From NCBI GenBank assembly GCA_947502305.1, contig CANMZA010000001.1:1426001-1490000 (forward strand): a stretch of 64,000 nucleotides of DNA, given 5' to 3'. Shown here in pieces: positions 34,646 through 43,813 of the stretch (the first letter of the stretch is position 1; each line of letters starts with the position of its first letter). The position numbers were made by a program, and so were the translations under genes. Source of the DNA: an uncultured Erythrobacter sp. Its GTDB lineage: Bacteria; Pseudomonadota; Alphaproteobacteria; Sphingomonadales; Sphingomonadaceae. The notes under the pieces were generated by a model. It searched no databases. It saw only the letters and a list, made by a program, of their open reading frames with translations, and had not been told where the DNA came from.

Positions 34646-34917
34646 TGTTACGTTCCCCTCATTTTCAATCGCATTCGGTGTAAGTGAATCGCCTCTCCCG
34701 AAAGGACTAGATTGAGCCCTTTTTGGATTGGCTGTCAAAGGCAAATCGCCCGGAAAAGCGCCATTTGCGTAACGTCCGTCATTGTTTTGCGGCGAACGGA
34801 GGCTCGCTGCGGTTATGAGAGCGCATCGCCGACGGATCGGCATTCAATGGACTTAAAAAGCGACCCTGCCGCGAATCGCAGCAAGAGCGGTGGTTTCTAG
34901 CCGATCCGCGCCGCTGA

Positions 34918-37317
34918 TCAATGCGCCGTCGCTGGCCCCGGCGCAGAATTTTGCACTGCGGCGCCGGGCTGCGATGCAAGATCGTCGGCCTCTGTCCATT
35001 CAATCGGCGTGGGCATTTGCGTCAAAGCAACTTCAAGCACCTGATCAACATGGCTGACCGCGATAATCTCTAGACCTTCTTTTACATTGTCCGGGATTTC
35101 AGCGAGGTCTTTGACATTGTCCTCTGGTATCAAGACGGTCGTAATTCCGCCTCGAAGCGCGGCGAGCAATTTCTCTTTCAACCCGCCAATCGGCAGCACC
35201 CTGCCGCGCAAAGTCACTTCGCCTGTCATCGCCACATCAGGGCGCACGCTCGCGCCGGTCAGGGTGGAGACAATGGATGTGACCATGCCGACACCCGCGC
35301 TCGGCCCGTCTTTCGGAACGGCGCCCTCTGGCAAGTGAATATGGATGTTTTTACGGTGGAACAGGCTCGGTTTGATCCCATATCCCGGTGCGCGGGCCTT
35401 CACAAAAGAGAATGCCGCAGCGACGCTTTCCTGCATGACATCGCCCAGCTTGCCGGTGGTTTTCACTTCGCCCTTGCCGGTCGTCGTCACGCTTTCAATG
35501 GTCAGCAATTCCCCGCCAACAGACGTCCACGCTAGACCCGTAACCGCGCCCACTTGCGCTTCGTCTTCGCTCATCCCGTGCTTGAATTTGCGCACACCGG
35601 CAAAGTCACCGAGATTTTCGGGCGTGATGCGCACGCTGGTCGCATCCTTTTCTAGAATTTTACGCAGGCTCTTACGAGCGAGCCGCGCAATCTCCCGCTC
35701 CAAAGTCCGCACACCGGCTTCTCGCGTGTAAAAGCGGATGAGATCGCGCAGACCTTCATCAGTCAATTCAAACTCACCGTCTTTCAGGCCGTGATCTTTG
35801 ACTTGCTTGGCGATCAAATGCCGCTTGGCAATCTCGACCTTTTCATCCTCTGTGTACCCTTCAAGGCGGATAATTTCCATCCGATCGAGCAGGGGTTGAG
35901 GCAAATCGAGACTGTTGGCCGTCGTCACAAACATGATGTTCGACAGATCAAGATCGAGCTCGAGAAAATGATCTTGAAACGCATTGTTTTGCTCTGGATC
36001 CAGCACCTCTAGCAATGCCGAAGCCGGATCGCCGCGGAAATCCTGACCGAGCTTATCAATCTCATCGAGCAGGAACAGCGGATTACTGGTCCCAGCTTTC
36101 TTGAGATTGGTGACAATCTTACCGGGCATGGAGCCGATATAGGTGCGCCGATGGCCGCGAATCTCCGCCTCATCACGGACGCCGCCCAAGGATTGGCGCA
36201 CAAATTCGCGCCCAGTTGCCTTGGCGATGCTTTTGCCAAGCGATGTCTTACCGACACCCGGCGGGCCAACGAGGCACAGGATAGGGCCTTTCAGCTTGTT
36301 CGTGCGGGCCTGGACCGCGAGATATTCGATGATCCTGTCCTTGACCTTCTCCAGCCCATAATGGTCCGCATCCAGCACCAATTGCGCTTTGCCGATGTCC
36401 TTCTTGACCTTGGATTTCTTGCCCCAAGGCAGGCCGAGCAACACATCGAGATAATTGCGAATAACGGTCGCTTCCGCGCTCATCGGCTGCATGCCTTTGA
36501 GCTTCTTCAGCTCCGCCTTCGCCTTAACCCGCGCCTCTTTCGACAGCTTGGTCTTCTCAATTTGCGCGGTCAGCTCGGCGATCTCATCACCGTCCTCGCC
36601 GTCGCTCCCGCCAAGCTCGCTTTGAATCGCCTTCAATTGCTCGTTGAGGTAATATTCGCGTTGGGTCTTCTCCATCTGGCGTTTCACACGCCCGCGAATT
36701 TTACGCTCCACCTGCAGGACGGACAATTCGCCCTCCATGAATGACATAACCAGCTCTAGCCGCTTCAGCGGGCTCGCCTCTGTCAGCAGCGATTGCTTGT
36801 CCGAAACCTTAGCATTCAGTGCCGCCGCAATCGTGTCGGCGAGCATCCCGGCGTCATCAATGTCGGACAGGTCAACATTGGTTTCCTCGCCCATTTTCTT
36901 GTTGAGCTTTGCATATTCGCTGAACTGATCCGTGACTTGCCGCATCAAAGCGGTGACTTCGCTGCCCGCAACCGTCTCCGGCTCTTCCAAGGTAACTTCG
37001 GCGGACACATAATTGCCCTCCGCCGTCAGAGACGACAGTTTTGCCCGCGCCGTCCCTTCGACCAAAACGCGCACCGTTCCGTCCGGCAATTTCAGCAATT
37101 GCAGCACCTGCGCAACCACGCCGGTGTCATACAGATCGACGCCTTCTGGATCATCGCAAGCCGGATCAAGCTGAGCGATCAGAACGATATCCTTCGACGC
37201 CTCCATCGCAGCCTCTAGCGCGGCAACGGATTTATCACGCCCCACAAATAGCGGCACGACCATGCCGGGAAAAACGACAATGTCGCGCAGGGGAAGGAGA
37301 GGGAAATGCTGTGTCAT
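34918..37317 (-). CDS. lon: ATP-dependent protease Lon
   Basis: With the ATG at 37317 the protein has 799 residues. The N-terminal substrate-binding domain begins LLPLRDIVVFPGMVVPLFVGR, the AAA+ domain has Walker A GPPGVGKTS and Walker B LFLLDEIDK, and the protease domain has catalytic Ser673 in PKDGPSAGVGM and Lys716 in GGLKEKLL. Lon degrades misfolded and short-lived regulatory proteins in the cytoplasm. The frame upstream to 37488 encodes low-quality sequence and is not included. The C-terminal 40 residues are an Ala/Pro-rich tail. Confidence 0.97.
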   Translation of the reverse strand: MTQHFPLLPLRDIVVFPGMVVPLFVGRDKSVAALEAAMEASKDIVLIAQLDPACDDPEGVDLYDTGVVAQVLQLLKLPDGTVRVLVEGTARAKLSSLTAEGNYVSAEVTLEEPETVAGSEVTALMRQVTDQFSEYAKLNKKMGEETNVDLSDIDDAGMLADTIAAALNAKVSDKQSLLTEASPLKRLELVMSFMEGELSVLQVERKIRGRVKRQMEKTQREYYLNEQLKAIQSELGGSDGEDGDEIAELTAQIEKTKLSKEARVKAKAELKKLKGMQPMSAEATVIRNYLDVLLGLPWGKKSKVKKDIGKAQLVLDADHYGLEKVKDRIIEYLAVQARTNKLKGPILCLVGPPGVGKTSLGKSIAKATGREFVRQSLGGVRDEAEIRGHRRTYIGSMPGKIVTNLKKAGTSNPLFLLDEIDKLGQDFRGDPASALLEVLDPEQNNAFQDHFLELDLDLSNIMFVTTANSLDLPQPLLDRMEIIRLEGYTEDEKVEIAKRHLIAKQVKDHGLKDGEFELTDEGLRDLIRFYTREAGVRTLEREIARLARKSLRKILEKDATSVRITPENLGDFAGVRKFKHGMSEDEAQVGAVTGLAWTSVGGELLTIESVTTTGKGEVKTTGKLGDVMQESVAAAFSFVKARAPGYGIKPSLFHRKNIHIHLPEGAVPKDGPSAGVGMVTSIVSTLTGASVRPDVAMTGEVTLRGRVLPIGGLKEKLLAALRGGITTVLIPEDNVKDLAEIPDNVKEGLEIIAVSHVDQVLEVALTQMPTPIEWTEADDLASQPGAAVQNSAPGPATAH

Positions 37318-37444
37318 AATTGATTGTCCAAGGCCGCCATTTGGGCGCGCTGTTTGGTTAGATATGGGTAGCGGGTGCCCGCCTCGCAATGGCGGGTCTG
37401 AGTTAGTTGTGGATGCAGTGTCGCGGGCCACAACCACGCCAGCT

Positions 37445-38218
37445 CTATGCCCATTCAGTGAGTTCGACTTCGCGCAGCTCAGCCGCAATATCCGGGTGAT
37501 ACTTATCGAGATAACGCCCCGCCTTGCGGTGCGGTTTCCTCAGATAATCTTTAAGCGCCGCCGCAGCATCCCCGTTGCTGTCAAAACGTCGCTCAAAAAT
37601 CGCGAGCGCCGTGACCAGCGCATTTTCCGACAAATATCCGGCGGTCTCTGATTGCCAGCCCTGCATTGCGCCATCGCTAAATTGACTGAAACTCCGCGCG
37701 GAATTGGCCAGGAAGACACCGAACCCCAAATACACTGCCGCGCAATCGGTGGCATGTTCCTCCAGCGCCTCTCCGCTAGGCGGCATACCAATGGTCGCGA
37801 TCAACAAATGCGACAATTCATGCGCGAACGTGGCAATCAAAGCATCCGGTTTGCGCAGCAAAGCGGGGTCATAGCGTATGACCGGCACGTTCCCCTCAAT
37901 GCTAAACGTGCCCAGCGCAGATGCCGGTTCGGAATAGACCCCAGTATCAAGGCCGAGATTTATTCGCTCCCGCCGGGTTTCGCCCTTCTCAAGGCGGCAT
38001 TCCCATTCGCCTAGGCCCGCCGCTTGTTTCACCGTCGCAAACAGATCGCTGGCGGTCGATGCAGACAGAAAGGCGGGATCATCAGGCAGCATAGACCGAG
38101 GTGCAAAACCAGCCCCGCGCCCGCCTTCCTCAAGCGAACGGTCGAGCCAGGCAAAACAGGCAAGCAACCAATTGAGCTCGTCGCGGTCAATTGGTGGAGA
38201 CGGTCCGAATAAGCCCAT
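37445..38218 (-). CDS. Uncharacterised protein with HExxH zinc-peptidase-like motif
   Basis: A 257-residue soluble protein. HELSH at residues 133-137 and a downstream EEHATD (Glu153/Glu154, Asp158) give the HExxH plus Glu pattern of zinc-dependent metallopeptidases. The 40 residues before the motif, RYDPALLRKPDALIATFAHE, read like the helix leading into that site. No signal peptide is seen, so it would be cytoplasmic. The gene lies between lon and the ybaB-dnaX pair. I do not recognise the family by name. Confidence 0.68.
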   Translation of the reverse strand: MGLFGPSPPIDRDELNWLLACFAWLDRSLEEGGRGAGFAPRSMLPDDPAFLSASTASDLFATVKQAAGLGEWECRLEKGETRRERINLGLDTGVYSEPASALGTFSIEGNVPVIRYDPALLRKPDALIATFAHELSHLLIATIGMPPSGEALEEHATDCAAVYLGFGVFLANSARSFSQFSDGAMQGWQSETAGYLSENALVTALAIFERRFDSNGDAAAALKDYLRKPHRKAGRYLDKYHPDIAAELREVELTEWA

Positions 38219-38233
38219 GCCTTATCTCGCGCC

Positions 38234-38575
38234 TCACCCCATGCCCGGCAGGTTAAACCCAGGCGGCAGTCCCATCCCGCCCTGCATTTCTTTCATCTGC
38301 TCTTCTGAAACACGGTCGGATTTGTCGCGCGCATCGTTAAACGCCGCCGTCACAAGGTCTTCGACGATGTGCTTGTCTTCCAGCTTCATCAGACTGTCAT
38401 CGATGCTGACGCCCAAAATGCGGCCCTTTGCCGTGGCGCGGACCTTAACAAGCCCGCCTCCGGCTGCACCTTCCACTTCGATCGAATCCAGTTTCACCTG
38501 CATGTCGTTCATTTGGTTTTGGATTGTCTCTGCGGCTTGCTGCGCGGCCGCCATCATTTCTTCCATCGATTTCAT
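38234..38575 (-). CDS. YbaB/EbfC family nucleoid-associated protein
   Basis: A 113-residue protein with the family pattern: N-terminal MEEMMAAAQQAAETIQNQMND helix, central VEGAAGGGLVKVRATAKGRIL strands, and a C-terminal helix with LVTAAFNDARDKS. It is a small dimeric DNA-binding protein. It lies just downstream of dnaX, the conserved dnaX-ybaB pair; recR, which commonly follows, is not present here. Confidence 0.94.
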   Translation of the reverse strand: MKSMEEMMAAAQQAAETIQNQMNDMQVKLDSIEVEGAAGGGLVKVRATAKGRILGVSIDDSLMKLEDKHIVEDLVTAAFNDARDKSDRVSEEQMKEMQGGMGLPPGFNLPGMG

Positions 38576-38609
38576 TTCGGGGGTGTCCTTTTATTCCAAT
38601 TGATTCGGT

Positions 38610-40547
38610 TCAATTCCATTTCCCGCCCGCCGCAGCGGCGCGGGTTACTGTGTCTTGCGGCTCAACCAATTCGGCGTCTGGGAACGCCTCAAAGGCGGCC
38701 TTTACCAGCGGGTTTGCGCGGATGCGGTCACTTGCGGCTTTCGCATCGGCTTCGCCTGCTTCGCGCAGGCTGGGCTGTGCCTCTCCGCTTCCGCGTTCGA
38801 TCAACCAGCGTTTGCCGGTCAGCTTAAACAAGGCGTCGCGGATATCGGGAATGGGATCGTCGCTGTAACTGTCCGCTTGTTCAAAGATCAGCCGTTCCGC
38901 CGCCAATTCAATAACACGCACCCGGTCACGCATCATCTGCGCAACGCGCAATTGCCCCGCATCATCGACGCGTTGGACCAAAACCGCCCAATCGAGCGGC
39001 CCGTTTGAACCGCCACTGGCAGCAGACGACGCAGTATTGTGTGCCCCGCCGCCGCCCTCAACCGCAGCGCCAGACGCAGAAGCTGGCGCAACACCATTCT
39101 TCGCCAATTCCTCAATCCGCCGCGCCAATTTACCTGGATCCGGCATCGTCGCGGAATGCAGCACCCGGAGCAGCGCCATTTGCAGCGACACGAGCGGATC
39201 GGGCGCTTGCCGCACTTCGTCATGCCCCTTCAGCAACAATTGCCACAATCGGTGCAATTCGGCCGCACCCAATTGTTGTGCAAATTCGCTCAAGGCCGCG
39301 CGCTCGTCTTCGCTCGGTGCATCCGCCTGACCGCCGGATACCTGCGCCAGAGTGATCCGGTGGACCAAATCCATCAACGCACGCATCAAAGCCAGCGGCT
39401 CCACACCCAGCGCATATTGCTCATTCACCCCGGCCAGCAATGCTTGCGCATCGCCTTCTAGCACGTGGGTTAGCAATCGCCGCTGCGCGCTTTTATCCGC
39501 CAGCCCCAGCATATCGCGCACCCGCTCTGCCGTGACAGAGCCTGCGCCGTCTTTGGCCGCGTCCATATCCGCATGCGCAATCGCTTGGTCTAGGATCGAC
39601 AGGCCATCACGCACCGACCCTTCGGCAGAAGCGGCGATAATGCGCAAAGCCTCTTCTTCCGCCTCAACCCCTTCCAGCCCGCAAACCTTGTCAAAATGCT
39701 TCGCCAGCATCTCCGCCGGGATACGCCGCAAATCAAAACGCTGCGTGCGGCTGAGCACGGTAACCGGCAGTTTTTCCACTTCGGTTGTGGCGAATAGGAA
39801 TTTTACGTGGGCGGGCGGCTCTTCAAGCGTCTTCAGCAGCGCGTTAAACGCGTTGCGAGACAGCATGTGAACCTCATCAATAATGTAGATTTTGTAGCGC
39901 GCCGACACCGCCGCATAGCGCACTTGCTCAATAATCTCGCGCACATCATCAACGCCGGTATGCGACGCCGCATCCATTTCGATAACGTCAATATGGCGCC
40001 CTTCGGCGATCGCGGTGCACGGCTCACATTGCCCGCAAGGATCAATCGTGGGGCCGCCAGTGCCATCAGGGCCGACACAATTCAGCGCCTTTGCAATCAG
40101 ACGCGCAGTCGAGGTTTTGCCCACCCCGCGCACCCCGGTCATCAAAAATGCATGGGCCAGCCGGTCACGCTCAATCGCATTGCCGAGAGTGCGAACCATC
40201 GGTTCTTGGCCGATCAATTCAGAAAAAGTCTGCGGCCGATATTTGCGCGCCAGTACGCGGTAGGGCTGATTGGTTTGCGCCGCAGCTTCTGCGGCAGGCG
40301 CGGTTTCGGATACAGGCGCATCGGTTTGCTGCGGTGGCGGCTCAGGAAGAGTTTCAGCCGAGGGCCCTGTTGCAGGTGCAGGTGCTGCCGGGGGAGCCGG
40401 TGAAGGAGCTGGCTCCGGATCACCAAACATCGAATTTTGCCCCGCCGCCTCTAAATCAGCCGCGCTCGGACGTTCCTCCTCTTCTGCAGGGGGAATGTCG
40501 GTCCACGGGGGATCATTGTTTGGCGTATCGGGATCTGAATCGGTCAC
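38610..40547 (-). CDS. dnaX: DNA polymerase III subunits gamma/tau
   Basis: A 645-residue clamp-loader ATPase starting at a GTG. Core sequence begins near residue 95 (PYRVLARKYRPQTFSELIGQ); Walker A is GVRGVGKTS at 138-146, and the four zinc cysteines are C157, C171, C174 and C177 (PCGQCEPC). The first 90 residues are an acidic, Pro/Ala-rich extension absent from E. coli DnaX. The C-terminal part would be the tau-specific region binding polymerase and helicase. No programmed frameshift signal was identified by eye. The ybaB gene follows in the same direction. Confidence 0.95.
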   Translation of the reverse strand: MTDSDPDTPNNDPPWTDIPPAEEEERPSAADLEAAGQNSMFGDPEPAPSPAPPAAPAPATGPSAETLPEPPPQQTDAPVSETAPAAEAAAQTNQPYRVLARKYRPQTFSELIGQEPMVRTLGNAIERDRLAHAFLMTGVRGVGKTSTARLIAKALNCVGPDGTGGPTIDPCGQCEPCTAIAEGRHIDVIEMDAASHTGVDDVREIIEQVRYAAVSARYKIYIIDEVHMLSRNAFNALLKTLEEPPAHVKFLFATTEVEKLPVTVLSRTQRFDLRRIPAEMLAKHFDKVCGLEGVEAEEEALRIIAASAEGSVRDGLSILDQAIAHADMDAAKDGAGSVTAERVRDMLGLADKSAQRRLLTHVLEGDAQALLAGVNEQYALGVEPLALMRALMDLVHRITLAQVSGGQADAPSEDERAALSEFAQQLGAAELHRLWQLLLKGHDEVRQAPDPLVSLQMALLRVLHSATMPDPGKLARRIEELAKNGVAPASASGAAVEGGGGAHNTASSAASGGSNGPLDWAVLVQRVDDAGQLRVAQMMRDRVRVIELAAERLIFEQADSYSDDPIPDIRDALFKLTGKRWLIERGSGEAQPSLREAGEADAKAASDRIRANPLVKAAFEAFPDAELVEPQDTVTRAAAAGGKWN

Positions 40548-40630
40548 CGCACCAAGCTACGCGCTTGGCGCGGGTTTGTCATGGCGATGCTTGGGGAAAA
40601 TGCGCATAAATTTGCCGCATTGAAAAGGAG

Positions 40631-40735
40631 CCGAGCGACCCGCCGCAATCCACCTGGGCTGCTTCCTTCCGGACCTGACCCGGTGAGCGAACGCAAACGT
40701 CCACCCGACTCCCAGCCGGACATATGGCGGTGACG
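40631..40735 (-). ncRNA. ffs: Small signal recognition particle RNA (4.5S)
   Basis: The minus strand contains the universally conserved SRP apical segment GGTCAGGTCCGGAAGGAAG followed by CAGCCC, with complementary flanks that fold into one long hairpin. The location just upstream of dnaX is typical. Ends are approximate by about ten bases. Confidence 0.92.
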
Positions 40736-40826
40736 CACCGGAAAATCAACCGCCTAATATTGACGCATCGGGTCAATCGCCCCTGCATGCATAGGTGTTT
40801 ACGCAGGATCAGGCGCGCCCGATCAC

Positions 40827-41105
40827 TTACCGAAAATTGTCGGCATAGGCTTGCAGCTTGAGCGTTTTTGCCGGTGTACTGTGAACGCGCGCGGCAATAC
40901 CGTGTTTCTCGGCATAGGCTTTCGCGGCATCTTTATCGGGGAAATTGAGCTTAACTTGCGCCTGCGTATCGCCGCTGCCGGTCCAGCCCATAAGCGGATC
41001 AGGTTTGCGCGCCTCGCTTTGCTCAAATTCGAGCACCCACGTCTCGGTCTTCGCCTTACCGGATTGCATCGCGCTTTTGGGCTGCTGATAAATTCTTGCG
41101 GGCAT
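40827..41105 (-). CDS. NADH dehydrogenase accessory subunit, NDUFS4-like (ETC complex I subunit)
   Basis: A 92-residue protein with the family pattern: an N-terminal MPARIYQQPKSAMQSGKAKT, a central WVLEFEQSEARKPDPLMGWTGSGD and a C-terminal FPDKDAAKAYAEKHGIA. This is the bacterial form of the 18-kDa complex I subunit found in Alphaproteobacteria, where it stabilises the peripheral arm of NADH:quinone oxidoreductase. Other nuo genes are not in the window. The frame extended upstream to 41245 in another register is a shadow. Confidence 0.92.
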   Translation of the reverse strand: MPARIYQQPKSAMQSGKAKTETWVLEFEQSEARKPDPLMGWTGSGDTQAQVKLNFPDKDAAKAYAEKHGIAARVHSTPAKTLKLQAYADNFR

Positions 41106-41255
41106 TGTCTCTTTCGTTCCTCGCTTATGCGACCAAAAGATCGCGGTGCTGCGGGCGTCCGCCCTACGGAATTTGGCGGCTTTGGTTCTTCAATCCATTT
41201 TGCGAGCCGGTTCAACATATCCCCGTCTCCATTGACCCAACCCATTACTGCAAAC

Positions 41256-43754
41256 CTATGTCCGGTTGAAGGCGTTTTTCGTCTTTAGGCTCGGCTTTTC
41301 TGTCCACGGCTGCTCTGGCCAGCGATGTTTCGGGTATCGGCCCTTCATATCCTTCGCCACATCCGACCACGATCCGCGCCAAAATCCGGGCAAATCGCGA
41401 GTGGATTGAATCGGGCGGCCTGCTGGGCTGGTGAGTTTGAGCAGCAATGGTGTTTGCCCAATCATCGGATGCTGGTCCAAGCCAAACAGCGCCTGCACCC
41501 GCACTTCGGCGCTGGGCGCGTCATCGCCCGCGTAATCGACGGCGTGGCTGGTACCCGCAGGGGACATGAAATGCGTCGGCGCGACTTTCTCTAGACGCTG
41601 ACGGTTTTCCCAATCCAGCAAGTTTAGCGCAGCATCGGCGAAACGCCCCGGCGGCAAATCCAAGTCACGCCGCCCCTCAAGCAGGGGTGCAAGCCACAAG
41701 GCCGATTGATCACGCAAATTGGCCAGCGAAAGGGCGTCTGATCCCGCAAATTCAGCGCGTTGAACAAAACCAGCGGGCAAGATTCCGCACAGGTTCTCCA
41801 GAGCTTTCTCCACAAGGATATCCACAAATGCCTGCGGATCGGGATCGGGATCGGGGCCGCTGCTCAGGACAATCGCGCCGAGCCGTTTTTCGCGGCGCGC
41901 CTCTGCACGCTTTTTATCTTTATTCCAATGTGTTGTGGAACGCTCCTGCAACCGATCGACAAATACGCAATCAATTTGCGCCGCGCTCAATTCAATACCT
42001 GCCGTGATCCGCGCGCCCTTTGCCTGACCTTGCGCATCGCCGATCACAATCCACTCCGCCCGTGCCAATGGGGATGCTGGATCAAGCTGAAAGCCGCGTC
42101 CGCCTGCGCTCAACCAATTGGCTCCATTCGCATCCCGGCGTTTGGCAACGAAATCTGACCGGGCCAGCGCGAAACATTCGGCGGCTTCCCAATTGTCACC
42201 CTCGGTTCCTTCGACCAATGATGCCGCGCTCTTTGCCCATCCGCGCGCAATCCGGTCCGCGCTCACCGCGCGCTTTGAACGGTCACCGCGCCAGCGTGAA
42301 AGTCTGTCCACCAAATCCTCACTGCGTCCGCCCAGCCCGCGTTCTTGGAGCAACATTACCAACCGTGCGGCCCCTTCCCCGCATCCAGAACGCGCGCCAT
42401 GCAGCACCGCGGCCGCCTGATCGGGGGCCATCGGCATGGCCGCGATTTTCTCACCCCAATCGGTGATCCGCCCATCGGCATCCAGCGCACCAAGCGCCGT
42501 CAGCTGCCCCCGCGCCGCTGCGACCGATGCCGCTGGCGGCTCGTCAAGCCAGCGCAGCGTGCTGGGATCACTGGTGCCCCATTTGGCGAGCTTTAGGATC
42601 AGCGCGCTCAGATCGGCGGTTTCAATCTCAGGCGGGGCAAATTCTGGCCGGCCCAAATGCCCGCCCTCTTCCCACAGGCGATAGGCAATGCCCGGACCCT
42701 GACGCGCCGCGCGCCCGGCCCGCTGCGCCGCCGCCGCTTGGCTGGCGCGCCGCGTCACCAAATGCGTTGTGCCCGCGGCCCGGTCATGTTCGGCCATCCG
42801 CGCCAAACCGCCATCAACCACCATCGTTACACCGTCGAGCGTGAGCGACGTTTCCGCAATCGCACTTGCAAGCACAATCCGCCTGCGTCCGTCCGGATCA
42901 CGCTGAATCGCGCGTCGCTGCGCCCCCGGCTCCACCTGCCCATGCAGCGGCAAGATTGGCGTGTCCGGCAATTTCGTCTGCAATCGCTCAAACGTGCGTT
43001 CAATCTCACCCACGCCCGGCAGAAAAGCAAGAATATCGCCGCCATCCCCGCTACCATCCGCGCCATCGCCGGTGCCCTCGCGCCAGGCTGTCATCACTCC
43101 GGCGGCGACCTGATCCTCGATCCGCTGCGAAGGGTCTGATCCAAGCCACTTTATATCCAGCGGAAAACTGCGCCCTTCACTCTCAATCACCGCCGCATCG
43201 TCGCCCAGCAACCGGGCAAAGCGCGCGCCGTCAATCGTCGCGGACATCACCAGCACTCGCAAATCCTCGCGCAGCACAGTGCGCGTCTCCAACGCCAAAG
43301 CCAGCCCCAGATCGCTGTCCAAGCCGCGCTCATGCGCCTCATCAAACAAAATCGCAGAGACCCCCGGCAATTCTGGATCATCGACCAGCCGGTTTACAAG
43401 GATCGCTTCGGTGACGATCAAAATGCGCGTCTTGGCCGACACTTTGCTGTCTAGCCGCGTCATATAACCGGCCGTCTCGCCCGGTTTCTCGCCCAGCATT
43501 TCCGCGATGCGTTCTGCCGCTGCGCGCGCGGCGACCCGGCGCGGAGAGGTCAGGATGATTTGGCCGGTGCACCATTCCTCGCCCAACAAATCGGGCGCGA
43601 CAGCCGTGGTTTTACCTGCCCCCGGCGGCGCAATCAGAACGGCGGCGCCACCCTTCGGTGTTGCCTGCGAACTAGTGCTTTGCCGGGCGCGCAAGAAAGC
43701 GGCCCGCAATTCGGGCAGAACGGCATATATCGGCAGATCAGTTTTCACGCCCAC
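41256..43754 (-). CDS. hrpB: ATP-dependent helicase HrpB
   Basis: An 832-residue DEAH-box helicase. Walker A is APPGAGKTT near residue 45, the DEAH box lies in LFDEAHERGLD, SAT is in VMSATIDGARFA, and motif VI is QRAGRAARQGPG. HrpB-specific C-terminal sequence follows with the conserved LPGFWRGSWSDVAKDMKGRYPKHRWPE in two parts near the end. The cellular role of HrpB is poorly understood. It is cytoplasmic and starts close to the polyprenyl synthase stop. Confidence 0.94.
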   Translation of the reverse strand: MGVKTDLPIYAVLPELRAAFLRARQSTSSQATPKGGAAVLIAPPGAGKTTAVAPDLLGEEWCTGQIILTSPRRVAARAAAERIAEMLGEKPGETAGYMTRLDSKVSAKTRILIVTEAILVNRLVDDPELPGVSAILFDEAHERGLDSDLGLALALETRTVLREDLRVLVMSATIDGARFARLLGDDAAVIESEGRSFPLDIKWLGSDPSQRIEDQVAAGVMTAWREGTGDGADGSGDGGDILAFLPGVGEIERTFERLQTKLPDTPILPLHGQVEPGAQRRAIQRDPDGRRRIVLASAIAETSLTLDGVTMVVDGGLARMAEHDRAAGTTHLVTRRASQAAAAQRAGRAARQGPGIAYRLWEEGGHLGRPEFAPPEIETADLSALILKLAKWGTSDPSTLRWLDEPPAASVAAARGQLTALGALDADGRITDWGEKIAAMPMAPDQAAAVLHGARSGCGEGAARLVMLLQERGLGGRSEDLVDRLSRWRGDRSKRAVSADRIARGWAKSAASLVEGTEGDNWEAAECFALARSDFVAKRRDANGANWLSAGGRGFQLDPASPLARAEWIVIGDAQGQAKGARITAGIELSAAQIDCVFVDRLQERSTTHWNKDKKRAEARREKRLGAIVLSSGPDPDPDPQAFVDILVEKALENLCGILPAGFVQRAEFAGSDALSLANLRDQSALWLAPLLEGRRDLDLPPGRFADAALNLLDWENRQRLEKVAPTHFMSPAGTSHAVDYAGDDAPSAEVRVQALFGLDQHPMIGQTPLLLKLTSPAGRPIQSTRDLPGFWRGSWSDVAKDMKGRYPKHRWPEQPWTEKPSLKTKNAFNRT

Positions 43755-43813
43755 AACAGCACCGCTACGGCACCGCTAAGTCAGCGGCTGCGACGACAGC
43801 ATCAGCAACCGCA

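Noticed and set aside
40823..41245. Longer frame overlapping the NDUFS4-like gene.
   Set aside because: It is in a different register and has no family sequence, while the 92-codon frame matches the complex I subunit.
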